Positions 28,069 to 37,402 of a stretch of 64,000 bases of DNA are shown here, one piece after another (within the stretch, counting starts at the first letter, position 1; each line of letters opens with the position of its first letter). The notes beneath the pieces were generated by a model that worked only from the letters and a program-made list of their open reading frames with translations, was not told the DNA's origin and ran no database searches. The stretch is from Microvirgula aerodenitrificans DSM 15089 (GTDB lineage Bacteria; Pseudomonadota; Gammaproteobacteria; Burkholderiales; Aquaspirillaceae): positions 1 through 64,000 of the forward strand of contig NZ_JHVK01000011.1 of assembly GCF_000620105.1 (NCBI RefSeq). The letters run 5' to 3'. A program made the position numbers and the translations under genes.

Positions 28069-28860
28069 ATGTCCGATATCCTCGCCCGCATCCTCGATAC
28101 CAAACAGACCGAAGTCGCTGCCGCCCGCCAGGCACGCCCGCTCGAATCGCTCCGCCGCGATGCCGAAAGCCGTGGCGACATCCGCGACTTTGTCGATGCG
28201 CTGCGCTCGAAGCATGCTGCCGGCGCGGCCGGCGTCATTGCCGAGATCAAGAAGGCCAGCCCGTCCCGGGGCATTATCCGCGCGGATTTCGATCCGGCCG
28301 ATATCGCCGCCAGCTATGCCGGCCATGGTGCGGCCTGCCTGTCGGTCCTGACCGATCGTGATTATTTCCAGGGCCTGCCGGCCTACCTCGAAGCCGCCCG
28401 CGCTGCCTGCTCACTGCCGGTACTGCGCAAGGACTTCATGGTCGACAGCTACCAGCTGTATGAAGCGCGCGCGATGGGCGCCGATTGCGTGCTGCTGATC
28501 GCCGCCGCACTCGACGATGTGCAACTGCGCGACTTCGAAGCCGTGGCCGCCGGCCTCGGCATGGCAGTGCTGGTCGAAGTGCACGACGCGGCCGAACTCG
28601 ACCGCGCGCTGCGTCTCGACACGCCGCTGATCGGCGTCAACAACCGCAACCTCCATACCTTCGACGTCAGCCTCGATACCACGCTGGCCCTGCTGCCGAC
28701 CCTGCTGGCGGAACGGCGCATTCCGGTCAGCGAAAGCGGCATTGCCACGGTCGACGACGTACAGCGGCTGCGTGCGGCCCATGTCCAGACCTTCCTGGTC
28801 GGCGAAGCCTTCATGCGCGAAGCGTCGCCCGGCGCCGCACTGGCCGGCCTGTTCGCCTGA
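28069..28860 (+). CDS. trpC: Indole-3-glycerol phosphate synthase
   Basis: This 263-aa TIM-barrel enzyme converts CdRP to indole-3-glycerol phosphate in tryptophan synthesis. It carries [34 protein letters not shown] (phosphate/active-site Lys-Lys), [42 protein letters not shown] and ISESG-like [12 protein letters not shown]. It is monofunctional (no fused trpF). No other trp genes are in the window. A stem-loop lies 3 bp past the stop. Confidence 0.95.
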   Translation: MSDILARILDTKQTEVAAARQARPLESLRRDAESRGDIRDFVDALRSKHAAGAAGVIAEIKKASPSRGIIRADFDPADIAASYAGHGAACLSVLTDRDYFQGLPAYLEAARAACSLPVLRKDFMVDSYQLYEARAMGADCVLLIAAALDDVQLRDFEAVAAGLGMAVLVEVHDAAELDRALRLDTPLIGVNNRNLHTFDVSLDTTLALLPTLLAERRIPVSESGIATVDDVQRLRAAHVQTFLVGEAFMREASPGAALAGLFA

Positions 28861-28863
28861 CGA

Positions 28864-28884
28864 CAGCAGGGCCCAGCCCTGCTG
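28864..28884 (+). terminator. Stem-loop after trpC
   Basis: CAGCAGGGC-CCA-GCCCTGCTG is a perfect 9-bp stem with a 3-nt loop right after the trpC stop. There is no T-run. A second hairpin, GGCCTG...CAGGCC (28896-28913), lies just beyond, inside the 3' end of the converging YD-repeat gene. Confidence 0.5.
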
Positions 28885-28890
28885 CCGGCA

Positions 28891-31800
28891 TCAATGGCCT
28901 GCCGCAGCAGGCCTGGCGAGAATTGCGAATTTCAGGAGCTGGGTCTCGCAAATGCGCTGCCCGCGCGCCAGCGAAAATGTCAGACCGTAGGCGTTTTGCC
29001 CACTGAACACATAATCATAGTATTTATACGTCAACGTTTTTACGGTGTGCATGTCCGAATAACCGGACTGCACGCTGAAAAATCCCTCCGCAATCTGGTT
29101 GCCATTAATATCACACAGGCAGGGGTTGGTGCTGCAACTGCCTTTCGCATTAACATGTGTGATATAGAGGACCTGCCCCTGCACACGCAGGAAAAGCATC
29201 AGAGAGGTCTCCCCCCCGGTGCTGTCATTCTGATACTGCTCAACAAGCAGCTCATTCTCAGCATAAATTCTGGCGGTTTTCTGTGACAGCGAAAGCGCTT
29301 CGCTCCTTGTCGTGACCCACACATTCCTCATCAAGTCATCATAGTAATAGTCTGCAGTGCGCGTCTCCGGCACACGGCCACTCAATATCGACTCTACCTG
29401 TAATCTGGAAAAATTTTCACTTCCGGCATACTGGTAATGAGCAGAGACAACATCAGATCCGGCCGTATAGGTTTTCTCTGTAAAGTTTCCCTCCGGACTC
29501 GTTGCAAAGGCCACCGTTGCCACGCTGGTACCTTTTTTTGTTTTCTCAATTTTTTTCAATACACAATTATTGACAAAGCTGTATTTTTCAATAATTTCCC
29601 CGCCTTCTGTTTCACTTTTTTTCTCGCTTATATTACCCATGGAATCGATGGAGAATGACTGGGAAATGACCTTGTCTTCATACTCGTTCATATAAACAAT
29701 GCTCCCTCTTCTCGCCCACTTCGAGGCCAGCCCCCGGTCATTTATTTCAAAATTTTCCCCCCACACAAAATGCTGCCTGCCAGCAAAATAATAATGTGTG
29801 TCCCTGACATGGCAATGCGCATCATATGTTACCCTTGATTTTAAAAATTCCCCATTTTTATCAGAGTAGCTGAATTTGTTGACCAGATTATTTTTCCCAT
29901 AGTGCTTGTAAATGGAGAGAGCCGCAAATTTTTCATCCCACATCAGGCGCCCCCAAAGATGCTGCTGCACCAGATTGCCGGAAGCGCCATCCCACACCAT
30001 ATTGCACTGGCTGACAATGGCATTGTTCAATTCGAGGACGACCGATTTTATCTTTCCGTCCGGGTAATAACGGTAACGTTTCCTTACCACATAACCTGTT
30101 CCACCACCAAATTTCATTGTCACTGTCAACGACTCGATATTCCCCGACTTTGTCCTCACAAAAACCGTCTTGTAGCTTCCCATCACCAGGTCTATCCACT
30201 GCCCGGTCTCCGTAAGCAAATGCCCGTAGTCATCATAGGAAAAAGTCCTCGAATATGCTTCGGCACTGCTACTGGTCAGCAATCCGGTAGTGGCATCATG
30301 ATTGAATTTTCGAGCTGAATACGCCTTGCCGCTTGCAAGGTCACATATCTGGAATTGGGAAATATCATCCATTTCTGCCACGTACTCATACTTCCACACC
30401 CGCCCCTTGTTGACAGCAGGCTCCGTATCTGCCGCAACCGTGACCTGACTCGGTCGCGTGAGTATCGCACTCCCGGTGTAATCGTAGCGCGTAGCCACGC
30501 CAGAAACTTTTGACTCTTTTACACGGCCCAGACCATCGTATGAATAGAGGCTCATCAGCGCTGCATCAATTTGTGTTGACGCTACCAGTTCGTCAGTGCT
30601 ATGGGGCGCATAGGTCATTTTTACCGTACCACTTGACGTCCCTTTCTTCTCTATCTGCCGGTCAAAATCATCGTAGGAATATACCAGTGCCTCTCTATCT
30701 GTCTCGGTGTGACGTATCAATCGTCCCAAAGCATCGTAGTCAAATGTTTCCTTTATATCTGGCAAGGTATTTGATGAAGGGCTGCGCTGCTCTTTCAGTC
30801 TGAGCCGGTTATGATTATCGTAAAACATGATTTCTGCAATATCGCCAGGATATTTGGTCACGGTAATGCTTTTTTTGTACAATGCATTTTCATGAGAATC
30901 GTAACCGTATTTTTGCGAGCTTTTATCCCAGTTGGACTGGCTGATCATCTCGTCAAATACATTCCAGACGAAGGTGTTGACCTGCTTGCTGATAATATTT
31001 CCATCAGCAGCATAATCATATTTATTCTCGACCACCAACTGACCAAGGTCATTATATTCCTGCTCAGCCATTACCCAGAGCGTGTTTTCCCCGTCTACGG
31101 AAATGGATTCTTTGACAAGGCGACCAAGACCGTCATACAGCGAGATGGATGTCTTTTTGTCCGATGTTTTCTGGCGCGTCACTGTATTTTTGGCAGCATT
31201 GAAGACAATCGTTTCCGTTACGGGGAACCGCCCCCCTACTGCATAGTCTGTTTTTATGACTCGCCCCAGAGTGTCGTACTCATAACTGGACACCAGTTTG
31301 TTTTTATCCTGAGTCTGCACGATGTCAGCGGTCACATACAGCTGCCGTGTGAGGCTCTGCGAACCGGCACCATCGTAGCCTGCAAGGGTCTCCGTCATGG
31401 TCAGCTGTTTATTGCTGTCATCCTCGGCATAGGAAGCGGATTTCGTGGTGGACAAATAACTCACCACCCCATCGTCCCCAATGGTACCAACACTGACCAC
31501 CGTCGTGCCTGGTCGCCCATTCGGTTCATAACTGTATGCGGTTTTTTGCAACACCGGTGCAGGCGTGGATTGCGACGGCTTCTCGACATGAAAATATTCT
31601 GCTGCAATCAGAATCAACTGTGTTTTATCCAGCTGGACGTAGGTGTAGTCCCAGACTTTTCTCGGGTAATTATCCTTTTCCATGCCTGGCGACAATATTT
31701 TTCTTTTTAAATAATCGGCCATGCCGGACGGACTTGCCGGGCAAAGCAAATTCCCCGCACTGTCTTTTTCTCCTGCGGCATCATAATATTCACTCCACTC

Positions 31801-33093
31801 TGTCATGCCTTCTATATTGGTATAGCGAATCAGGTTGGCATAGACATCATACTCATAATTCTCAACATCAGAGTGTTCAATAATTTTCCCACTGGAACCT
31901 GGGCTGGATTGTTTGTATTCCTTTTGCACTGGCAGCATGAAAGTGCTTGACTGCCCATCAATATTCGAGCCAGCAACAAGATTGTAATCGTATATTTCAA
32001 ATATCGTTCTTTCCTGCAATGAATAGAATGGTTTCAGGCTGGTCATTAAATAATATTTATTATATGCAGTCTCTGTGGTTCTTGATGGGTTTTTCGCCGC
32101 CCCCACTTTTTCATAGCTGACAAACTGATAGTCATCCGGCAATAGTTCAAGATTATCAGCCTCGTTATTCCAGGCAGCCACATCCGGGTACCCCAGGTAA
32201 TTTCTTTCCTTGCCGCTGCCAGATTCTTTTTGGTATCCATATGTTTTATGGACAGATTTGATGGTGCCATCTGTGTCGGTCGAGACATAACTGTCCACTG
32301 TGGATACGGCTCGCACCGTTGCCGCAAGCCCGGCGGGCGCCGGCAAATCCACATAGCTTATGGACTCTTTTTGATAGAAATCCAGCCACGATTCGCATGA
32401 CGTCATTTCCAGACACAGCCCGTTATTATGATACACGTAGGAAAATTGATATAATTTTTCTCCGGACGAACTTCCATCAACAGTAATGGAAGCGAGTTCA
32501 GACAGATTATCCCCAGCAAAATTGAAAACAAAGGTGGCACGTGGCGTTGTCACCCTGTGCGTTCCGTTTTTGGCCTCGGTCGCAACCATTACGACGCCAT
32601 CATCATCGGTTATGGTGAATGAACCATCAATATACGAAGCGACCCCGACCCCTTTTCCATTCGGGTACTGGATACGACTCAACCGGCCAAATGTCAGCGT
32701 TTCCACAATGCCGTTTTTGTAAGTTACCGTATACTCATTGCCATTTTTCTCAAATTTGAATATGCTGATTTTTTTGTACTTCAGTGTAACCGTCTCTGCC
32801 GTTTCACTGTCAATCCGGTACCGGCTGCCATCAGACAGGACCAGCGTCCTGATCTGTGCCCCCTGGTCATATTCGGATTCTATGCGGGTGAGATTGAAAT
32901 CCCAGCCGATCCCGTAGCCGTAATCATGCACACTGAACTGGTTGAATCGCAAAACCAGCGTTATTTCCGGCCCCTGCAGTTTATTGGCTGAGAACCGGGC
33001 CATCTCTATATTCCTGAGATACATCAGCGTGCAGTTATTCACCCCATCGTCCGACCAGTCCATCAGGCTGAAAACATTGGAAAAGAAAAGCAT
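28891..33093 (-). CDS. Low-GC YD-repeat (Rhs-like) protein, 1,400 aa
   Basis: This large protein is built of YD repeats: EYDTLGRVIKTDY, YDGLGRLVKESISV, YDALGRLIRHTETD, YDDFDRQIEK, YDGLGRVKESKVSG and many more degenerate ones. The N-terminal domain (LRFNQFSVHDYGYGIGWDFN) resembles the start of Pseudomonas-type orphan Rhs/Tc proteins. No signal peptide, no Rhs core (DPxGL) and no recognisable toxin tip are present. The ATG at 33093 follows an ideal AGGAGG ribosome-binding site. Base composition is about 47-50% GC by eye against about two-thirds around it, with AT-rich codon usage, indicating horizontal acquisition. The last codons (ARPAAAGH) are in GC-rich host-like DNA. A shell-forming protein is inferred from family structure; cargo and target are unknown. 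Confidence 0.8.
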   Translation of the reverse strand: MLFFSNVFSLMDWSDDGVNNCTLMYLRNIEMARFSANKLQGPEITLVLRFNQFSVHDYGYGIGWDFNLTRIESEYDQGAQIRTLVLSDGSRYRIDSETAETVTLKYKKISIFKFEKNGNEYTVTYKNGIVETLTFGRLSRIQYPNGKGVGVASYIDGSFTITDDDGVVMVATEAKNGTHRVTTPRATFVFNFAGDNLSELASITVDGSSSGEKLYQFSYVYHNNGLCLEMTSCESWLDFYQKESISYVDLPAPAGLAATVRAVSTVDSYVSTDTDGTIKSVHKTYGYQKESGSGKERNYLGYPDVAAWNNEADNLELLPDDYQFVSYEKVGAAKNPSRTTETAYNKYYLMTSLKPFYSLQERTIFEIYDYNLVAGSNIDGQSSTFMLPVQKEYKQSSPGSSGKIIEHSDVENYEYDVYANLIRYTNIEGMTEWSEYYDAAGEKDSAGNLLCPASPSGMADYLKRKILSPGMEKDNYPRKVWDYTYVQLDKTQLILIAAEYFHVEKPSQSTPAPVLQKTAYSYEPNGRPGTTVVSVGTIGDDGVVSYLSTTKSASYAEDDSNKQLTMTETLAGYDGAGSQSLTRQLYVTADIVQTQDKNKLVSSYEYDTLGRVIKTDYAVGGRFPVTETIVFNAAKNTVTRQKTSDKKTSISLYDGLGRLVKESISVDGENTLWVMAEQEYNDLGQLVVENKYDYAADGNIISKQVNTFVWNVFDEMISQSNWDKSSQKYGYDSHENALYKKSITVTKYPGDIAEIMFYDNHNRLRLKEQRSPSSNTLPDIKETFDYDALGRLIRHTETDREALVYSYDDFDRQIEKKGTSSGTVKMTYAPHSTDELVASTQIDAALMSLYSYDGLGRVKESKVSGVATRYDYTGSAILTRPSQVTVAADTEPAVNKGRVWKYEYVAEMDDISQFQICDLASGKAYSARKFNHDATTGLLTSSSAEAYSRTFSYDDYGHLLTETGQWIDLVMGSYKTVFVRTKSGNIESLTVTMKFGGGTGYVVRKRYRYYPDGKIKSVVLELNNAIVSQCNMVWDGASGNLVQQHLWGRLMWDEKFAALSIYKHYGKNNLVNKFSYSDKNGEFLKSRVTYDAHCHVRDTHYYFAGRQHFVWGENFEINDRGLASKWARRGSIVYMNEYEDKVISQSFSIDSMGNISEKKSETEGGEIIEKYSFVNNCVLKKIEKTKKGTSVATVAFATSPEGNFTEKTYTAGSDVVSAHYQYAGSENFSRLQVESILSGRVPETRTADYYYDDLMRNVWVTTRSEALSLSQKTARIYAENELLVEQYQNDSTGGETSLMLFLRVQGQVLYITHVNAKGSCSTNPCLCDINGNQIAEGFFSVQSGYSDMHTVKTLTYKYYDYVFSGQNAYGLTFSLARGQRICETQLLKFAILARPAAAGH

Positions 33094-33320
33094 AACGCCT
33101 CCTGCACCATCACAAAATCGTATGAGCCAGGGCCGCTGGCAGGCGCGGGCCGCCAGGCACGGAAAGGGGTGTTCGGCTTCATGTATCCATTCGTTATAAG
33201 CCTCCGGTACTCCATCGCGGCAAGCGGATGGATGAATGGCAGCTGCTGTCGGCGCATGGGCCAGCCCCGGCTGAAGTGGTACCATTTCCGGCTGTATTGA
33301 CTCAGCACCAAAGGATCTTC

Positions 33321-34001
33321 ATGTCGTTCCGTCGCCCCGCTCTCCTCGCCGCCCTGATCGCGGCCGTCACCCTCACCGGTTGCGCCACTGACGAATACGG
33401 CAATCGCCTGCCAACCAACGACACCACCATGGGCGCCATCATCGGCACCCTCGGCGGTGCCGCTGTCGGTGCCGCCATCAATCACAAGAATCGCGGCAAG
33501 GGCGCACTGATTGGTGCGGTCGGCGGCGGGCTGGCCGGTGCCGGGGTCGGCTACTACATGGACCAGCAGGCCAGGGATTTCCAGAAACAGCTCGCCTCGC
33601 AGATCCAGGCCGGGGCCATCGACGTGCAGAAGCGTGCCGACAACACCATCATGGTCACCATGACCAGCGCCACCGCCTTCGATACCAATTCGGCGGCACT
33701 GAAGCCGGGTTTCATGCCGACGCTGGACACCATCTCGCGCATCGTCAACAAGTACGGCAAGACCACGCTGGTCATCACCGGCCATACCGACTCCAGCGGC
33801 AACGACCGCATCAACGTGCCGCTGTCGCAGAACCGTGCCAGATCGGTGTATGACTACTTCCTCGGCAAGCAGGTCAACAGCCAGCGCCTCGGCTACCAGG
33901 GTGTCGGCGCCAGCCGCCCGCGCGCCAGCAATGCCACCGAATACGGCAAGCAGATGAACCGCCGGGTGGAAGTGCTGATCGAACCGGTCGTCGCCAACTG
34001 A
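33321..34001 (+). CDS. OmpA-family lipoprotein (YiaD-like)
   Basis: This 226-aa lipoprotein has a signal ending in the lipobox LTGC (Cys at about residue 21). A glycine-rich region follows (GAIIGTLGGAAVGAAIN, then GALIGAVGGGLAGAGVGYYM), as in glycine-zipper lipoproteins. The C-terminal OmpA peptidoglycan-binding domain contains ITGHTDSSGNDRINVPLSQNRARSV (split by the conserved Asp/Arg) and NRRVEVLI. It probably anchors the outer membrane to peptidoglycan. It is followed by a strong terminator and is not in an operon with recC. Confidence 0.92.
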   Translation: MSFRRPALLAALIAAVTLTGCATDEYGNRLPTNDTTMGAIIGTLGGAAVGAAINHKNRGKGALIGAVGGGLAGAGVGYYMDQQARDFQKQLASQIQAGAIDVQKRADNTIMVTMTSATAFDTNSAALKPGFMPTLDTISRIVNKYGKTTLVITGHTDSSGNDRINVPLSQNRARSVYDYFLGKQVNSQRLGYQGVGASRPRASNATEYGKQMNRRVEVLIEPVVAN

Positions 34002-34023
34002 GCTGACGGCAAGCCGGCATCCC

Positions 34024-34062
34024 CCGGAGCGGCCATGTAAGATGGCCGCTCCGGTCGTTTTT
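34024..34062 (+). terminator. Rho-independent terminator
   Basis: CCGGAGCGGCCAT-GTAAG-ATGGCCGCTCCGG (13-bp perfect stem) followed by TCGTTTTT. It ends the OmpA-like gene and lies just upstream of recC. Confidence 0.88.
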
Positions 34063-34073
34063 GCCTCCTGCCC

Positions 34074-37000
34074 ATGCTGACGCTCTATCGTTCCAACCGC
34101 CTCGAAGTTCTCGCCCAGATCCTGATTGCCCAGTTCGGTCATGGCGACCCGCTGGCGCCCGAGGTCGTGCTGGTGCAGGGGCGCGCGGTCGAGCGCTGGC
34201 TGACCCAGCGCATCGCCAGCCAGTGCGGCATCGCCGCCCATTTCCAGTTTCTGTTTCCGGCACGGCTGGCCTGGCAGCTGACCCGGCCCGAGCGGCATGC
34301 CGCCGAGCCGCTGTCGCCGTATACACCCGAGGTGCTGAGCTGGCGGGTATTCGACCTGCTGGAGCGCGGGAATGGCGCGGCCGCCGATCCGCTGCTGGCG
34401 CATTATCTCGGCCAGGGCGATGCGGTGTTCCGCTTCGATCTGGCCGCGCGCATTGCCGATGTATTCGACCAGTACCTGCTGTACCGGCCACTGTGGGTCG
34501 CGGCCTGGGAACGCGGTGAGCGCTGCGACCTCGGCCCGCACGAGGAATGGCAGGCCACGCTGTGGGCCACGCTGGTGGCCGATGAACCGGCGCCGCACCG
34601 GGCCGAATCGCTGGGCCTGGCGCTGCAGGCGCTGGAGGCCGGCCAGTTGCCGGAGGATCTGCCGCCCCGGCTGTCGGTGTTCGCCCCGGCCAGCCTGCCG
34701 CCGATGTACCAGCGCCTGCTGCAGGCCATCGCCCGCCACCGTACCGTCGATTTCTATTTGCTCGACCCGTCGTCGCAATGGTGGGGCGACGTGCGCGACT
34801 ACAGTGAGCAACTGCGCGCCGGCATCACCGAAACCGACGACGCCGACACGCTGCACCTCGATGTCGGCCACCCGCTGCTGGCCTCGCTCGGCAAGCAGTG
34901 GCGCGATTTTCTCGGCCAGATCCTGACCCTGGAACCAGCCGAATCGACCCCGGTGTTCATCAGCAACCGCCACGCCGACGAGGCACCCCGCCCGCTGCTG
35001 CTTGAATTGCAGGACGACCTGCTGCATCTGACCGACCGCAGCCGTGCCCACGACAATACCCTGGTCGTGGCCGACGACGACCGCAGCATCGAATTCCATG
35101 CAGCCTCCAGCCCGATGCGCGAGGTCGAGGCCGTCTATGACCGCCTGCTGACCCTGTTCGACGCCGATCCAACCCTGACTGCCAGCGACGTCGCGCTGCT
35201 GGCGGCCGATATCGACCGCTATGCACCATGCATCGACGCCGTGTTCGGCACCGATCGCGTCGACGAGCGGCCGCGACTGGCCTACTCGATCGCCGACCGC
35301 GCGCTGGCGCGCGAACACCCGCTGTACGCCACCGTACTCGGCCTGATTGCCCTGCCCGGCAGCCGCTTCGAGGTCGAGCGCATCACCGATCTGCTCGCCC
35401 TGCCGGCGCTGCGACGCCGTTTCGGTCTGTCCGCCGCCGACGGTGACCGCATCGCCCACTGGCTGGCGACAGCCGGCGTGCGCTGGGGCCGCGATGCCGC
35501 GCACCGCGAACGCTTCGGCCAGCCGGCGGAACAGCAGAACACCTGGGCTTTCGGGCTGACCCGGCTGCTGCTCGGCTTCGCCCTGCCGCCGGCCAGCAGC
35601 GCAGAGGCCGCGCTGTACACGCCCGACGACGTGGCCTGGCTGCCAAGCCCGGGGCCGGAAGGCGCCGACGGGGAAACCCTGGGCCGCCTGTGCGAACTGT
35701 TTGCACGACTGGCGGCATTCGACGATGCCTGCCGCGAAGACCGTCCGGCACCGCAGTGGTTCGCCCTGCTGCAAGCGCTGCTCGACGACCTGCTGCAGGC
35801 TGACGACGACGAGGCCCTGCCGTTCGAGCGCGTGCAGGCGGCAGTGGCGGCGTTGCAGGAAGAGAGCCGCGCCGCCGGCGACCGCACCGCCGTGCCGTAT
35901 GCACTGGCCCGCACCCGGCTGGAAGCGCGGCTGAGCGGTACACCCGAACACAGCCGCCACCTGGCCGGCGGCATGACCGTCGGTGCGCTGGTGCAGTTGC
36001 GCGGCGTGCCGTTCCGGGTCATCGTCCTGCTCGGCCTGAACGACGGCGACTTCCCGCGTCAGCCACGCGCGCCCGGTTTCGATCTGATCGCCCGCCACCC
36101 GCGTCCTGGCGACCGTTCGCGCCGGCATGATGACCGTTCGCTGTTTGTCGAAACCCTGCTTGCCGCACGCGAACGGCTGCTGATCAGCTATATCGGCCAG
36201 AACGAGCGCGATCTGGCCGAGCTGCCGCCATCGCCGGTCGTCGCCGAGCTGATGGATGTCATCGAACGCGGCTACCGGCTGGCGTCCGGCGCACCGCTGC
36301 TGCCGGCGCTGTGTGTGCGCCATGCGCTGCAGCCGTTCAGCCCGCGCTATTTTGGCGCCGCCCCGCCACTGCCACCCGGCCATCTGGCCATCCACGCCGA
36401 GCTGGCCACCCTGCTGCATGCAGGGCAGGCCGGCCGCCCGGCCGCCGGGCTGTTCGCCAACGGCATCGTGCTGCCGGCGGTCGAAATCCCGGCCCTGCTC
36501 GAACTCGACACACTGGTCCGCTTCTGGCGCCACCCGGCCCGCTGGCTGCTGCGCCAGCGTCTCGGCCTGTGGCTGGACCACGACAGCAGCCCGCTGGACG
36601 GTCGCGATCCGTTCGCCCTGGACTTCAATGACCGCCAGCAGCTGACCCGCACCCTGTTCGCCGCCATTGCCGATGGCGATGACGGCCACCAGTTGCTCGA
36701 TCGCGCCCGCGCCGGCGGGCTGCTGCCGCATGGCGAGTACGGCAGCGCGCTGCTGCACCAGGAACAGCGCGTGGTCGACGTACTGGAAAGCCGGGCCCGG
36801 GAAGTCGCCGGTGGCAACACCGCCCCGTTCGACATCGATCTGCCGCTGCCTGCCGGCACCGGCCAGACCCTGCGCCTGAGCGGCCGGCTGGGCGATGTCG
36901 AACGGCATCCGGACGGCCGCCCCAACCGCACCGTGCTGCGCCCGGGCGGGCTGTTCCCGTCCGACCTGATTGTCTTGTGGATCGAGCATCTGGCGCTGTG

Positions 37001-37394
37001 CGCCGGCTGGCCGGACACACTGCCGGCACCGGTCACCGGCGTGCTGGCCCGGGGCAAGGAGGCGGTCGATGCGCGCCGGTTGCGGCCGCTGGCTGCCGCC
37101 GATGCCCGGGCCCGGCTGGGCGAACTGGTCGACGGCTTTCTGCAGGGCCAGCAGTCCGCCCTGCCGTTCTTTCCGCGCACCGCGCTGGCCTGGGGCGAAG
37201 CCGTCCGGGGCGACAAGCCCGGCGCGGCAGTCGCGCAGAAGAGCTGGAACAGCGATGGCGACCGGCGCGGCGACGGCGACAACCCGTATGCCCGCGCGGC
37301 CTTCGGCGAGCGCGACACGCCACCCGACGGCTTCGAACACTGGGCCGGGCGCATCGTGCTGCCTTTGCTGGACCATCTGGAATCATGGAAATAG
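34074..37394 (+). CDS. recC: RecBCD nuclease/helicase subunit RecC
   Basis: This 1,106-aa subunit recognises Chi and splits the duplex (E. coli RecC has 1,122 aa). The N-terminus MLTLYRSNRLEVLAQILIAQ and VQGRAVERWLTQRIASQ..IAAHFQF are typical. Inactive helicase-like domains follow, with LLSYIGQNE-like LLISYIGQNERDLAELPPS and FRVIVLLGLNDGDFPRQ. The C-terminal inactivated nuclease domain spans roughly residues 800-1,100. It is first of recC-recB-recD; recB starts 8 bp after the stop. Confidence 0.95.
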   Translation: MLTLYRSNRLEVLAQILIAQFGHGDPLAPEVVLVQGRAVERWLTQRIASQCGIAAHFQFLFPARLAWQLTRPERHAAEPLSPYTPEVLSWRVFDLLERGNGAAADPLLAHYLGQGDAVFRFDLAARIADVFDQYLLYRPLWVAAWERGERCDLGPHEEWQATLWATLVADEPAPHRAESLGLALQALEAGQLPEDLPPRLSVFAPASLPPMYQRLLQAIARHRTVDFYLLDPSSQWWGDVRDYSEQLRAGITETDDADTLHLDVGHPLLASLGKQWRDFLGQILTLEPAESTPVFISNRHADEAPRPLLLELQDDLLHLTDRSRAHDNTLVVADDDRSIEFHAASSPMREVEAVYDRLLTLFDADPTLTASDVALLAADIDRYAPCIDAVFGTDRVDERPRLAYSIADRALAREHPLYATVLGLIALPGSRFEVERITDLLALPALRRRFGLSAADGDRIAHWLATAGVRWGRDAAHRERFGQPAEQQNTWAFGLTRLLLGFALPPASSAEAALYTPDDVAWLPSPGPEGADGETLGRLCELFARLAAFDDACREDRPAPQWFALLQALLDDLLQADDDEALPFERVQAAVAALQEESRAAGDRTAVPYALARTRLEARLSGTPEHSRHLAGGMTVGALVQLRGVPFRVIVLLGLNDGDFPRQPRAPGFDLIARHPRPGDRSRRHDDRSLFVETLLAARERLLISYIGQNERDLAELPPSPVVAELMDVIERGYRLASGAPLLPALCVRHALQPFSPRYFGAAPPLPPGHLAIHAELATLLHAGQAGRPAAGLFANGIVLPAVEIPALLELDTLVRFWRHPARWLLRQRLGLWLDHDSSPLDGRDPFALDFNDRQQLTRTLFAAIADGDDGHQLLDRARAGGLLPHGEYGSALLHQEQRVVDVLESRAREVAGGNTAPFDIDLPLPAGTGQTLRLSGRLGDVERHPDGRPNRTVLRPGGLFPSDLIVLWIEHLALCAGWPDTLPAPVTGVLARGKEAVDARRLRPLAAADARARLGELVDGFLQGQQSALPFFPRTALAWGEAVRGDKPGAAVAQKSWNSDGDRRGDGDNPYARAAFGERDTPPDGFEHWAGRIVLPLLDHLESWK

Positions 37395-37402
37395 GCCCCG
37401 AC

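Noticed and set aside
28891-33093. Assignment of the low-GC YD-repeat gene to a type VI secretion Rhs effector
   Set aside because: No PAAR domain, core motif, VgrG, EagR chaperone or immunity gene is present, so only the YD-repeat family can be claimed.
33094-37376. A very long minus-strand open frame opposite recC
   Set aside because: Its translation is Arg/Gln/Ala-rich low-complexity sequence with no motifs, while the plus strand encodes an unmistakable RecC. It is a GC-rich codon shadow.
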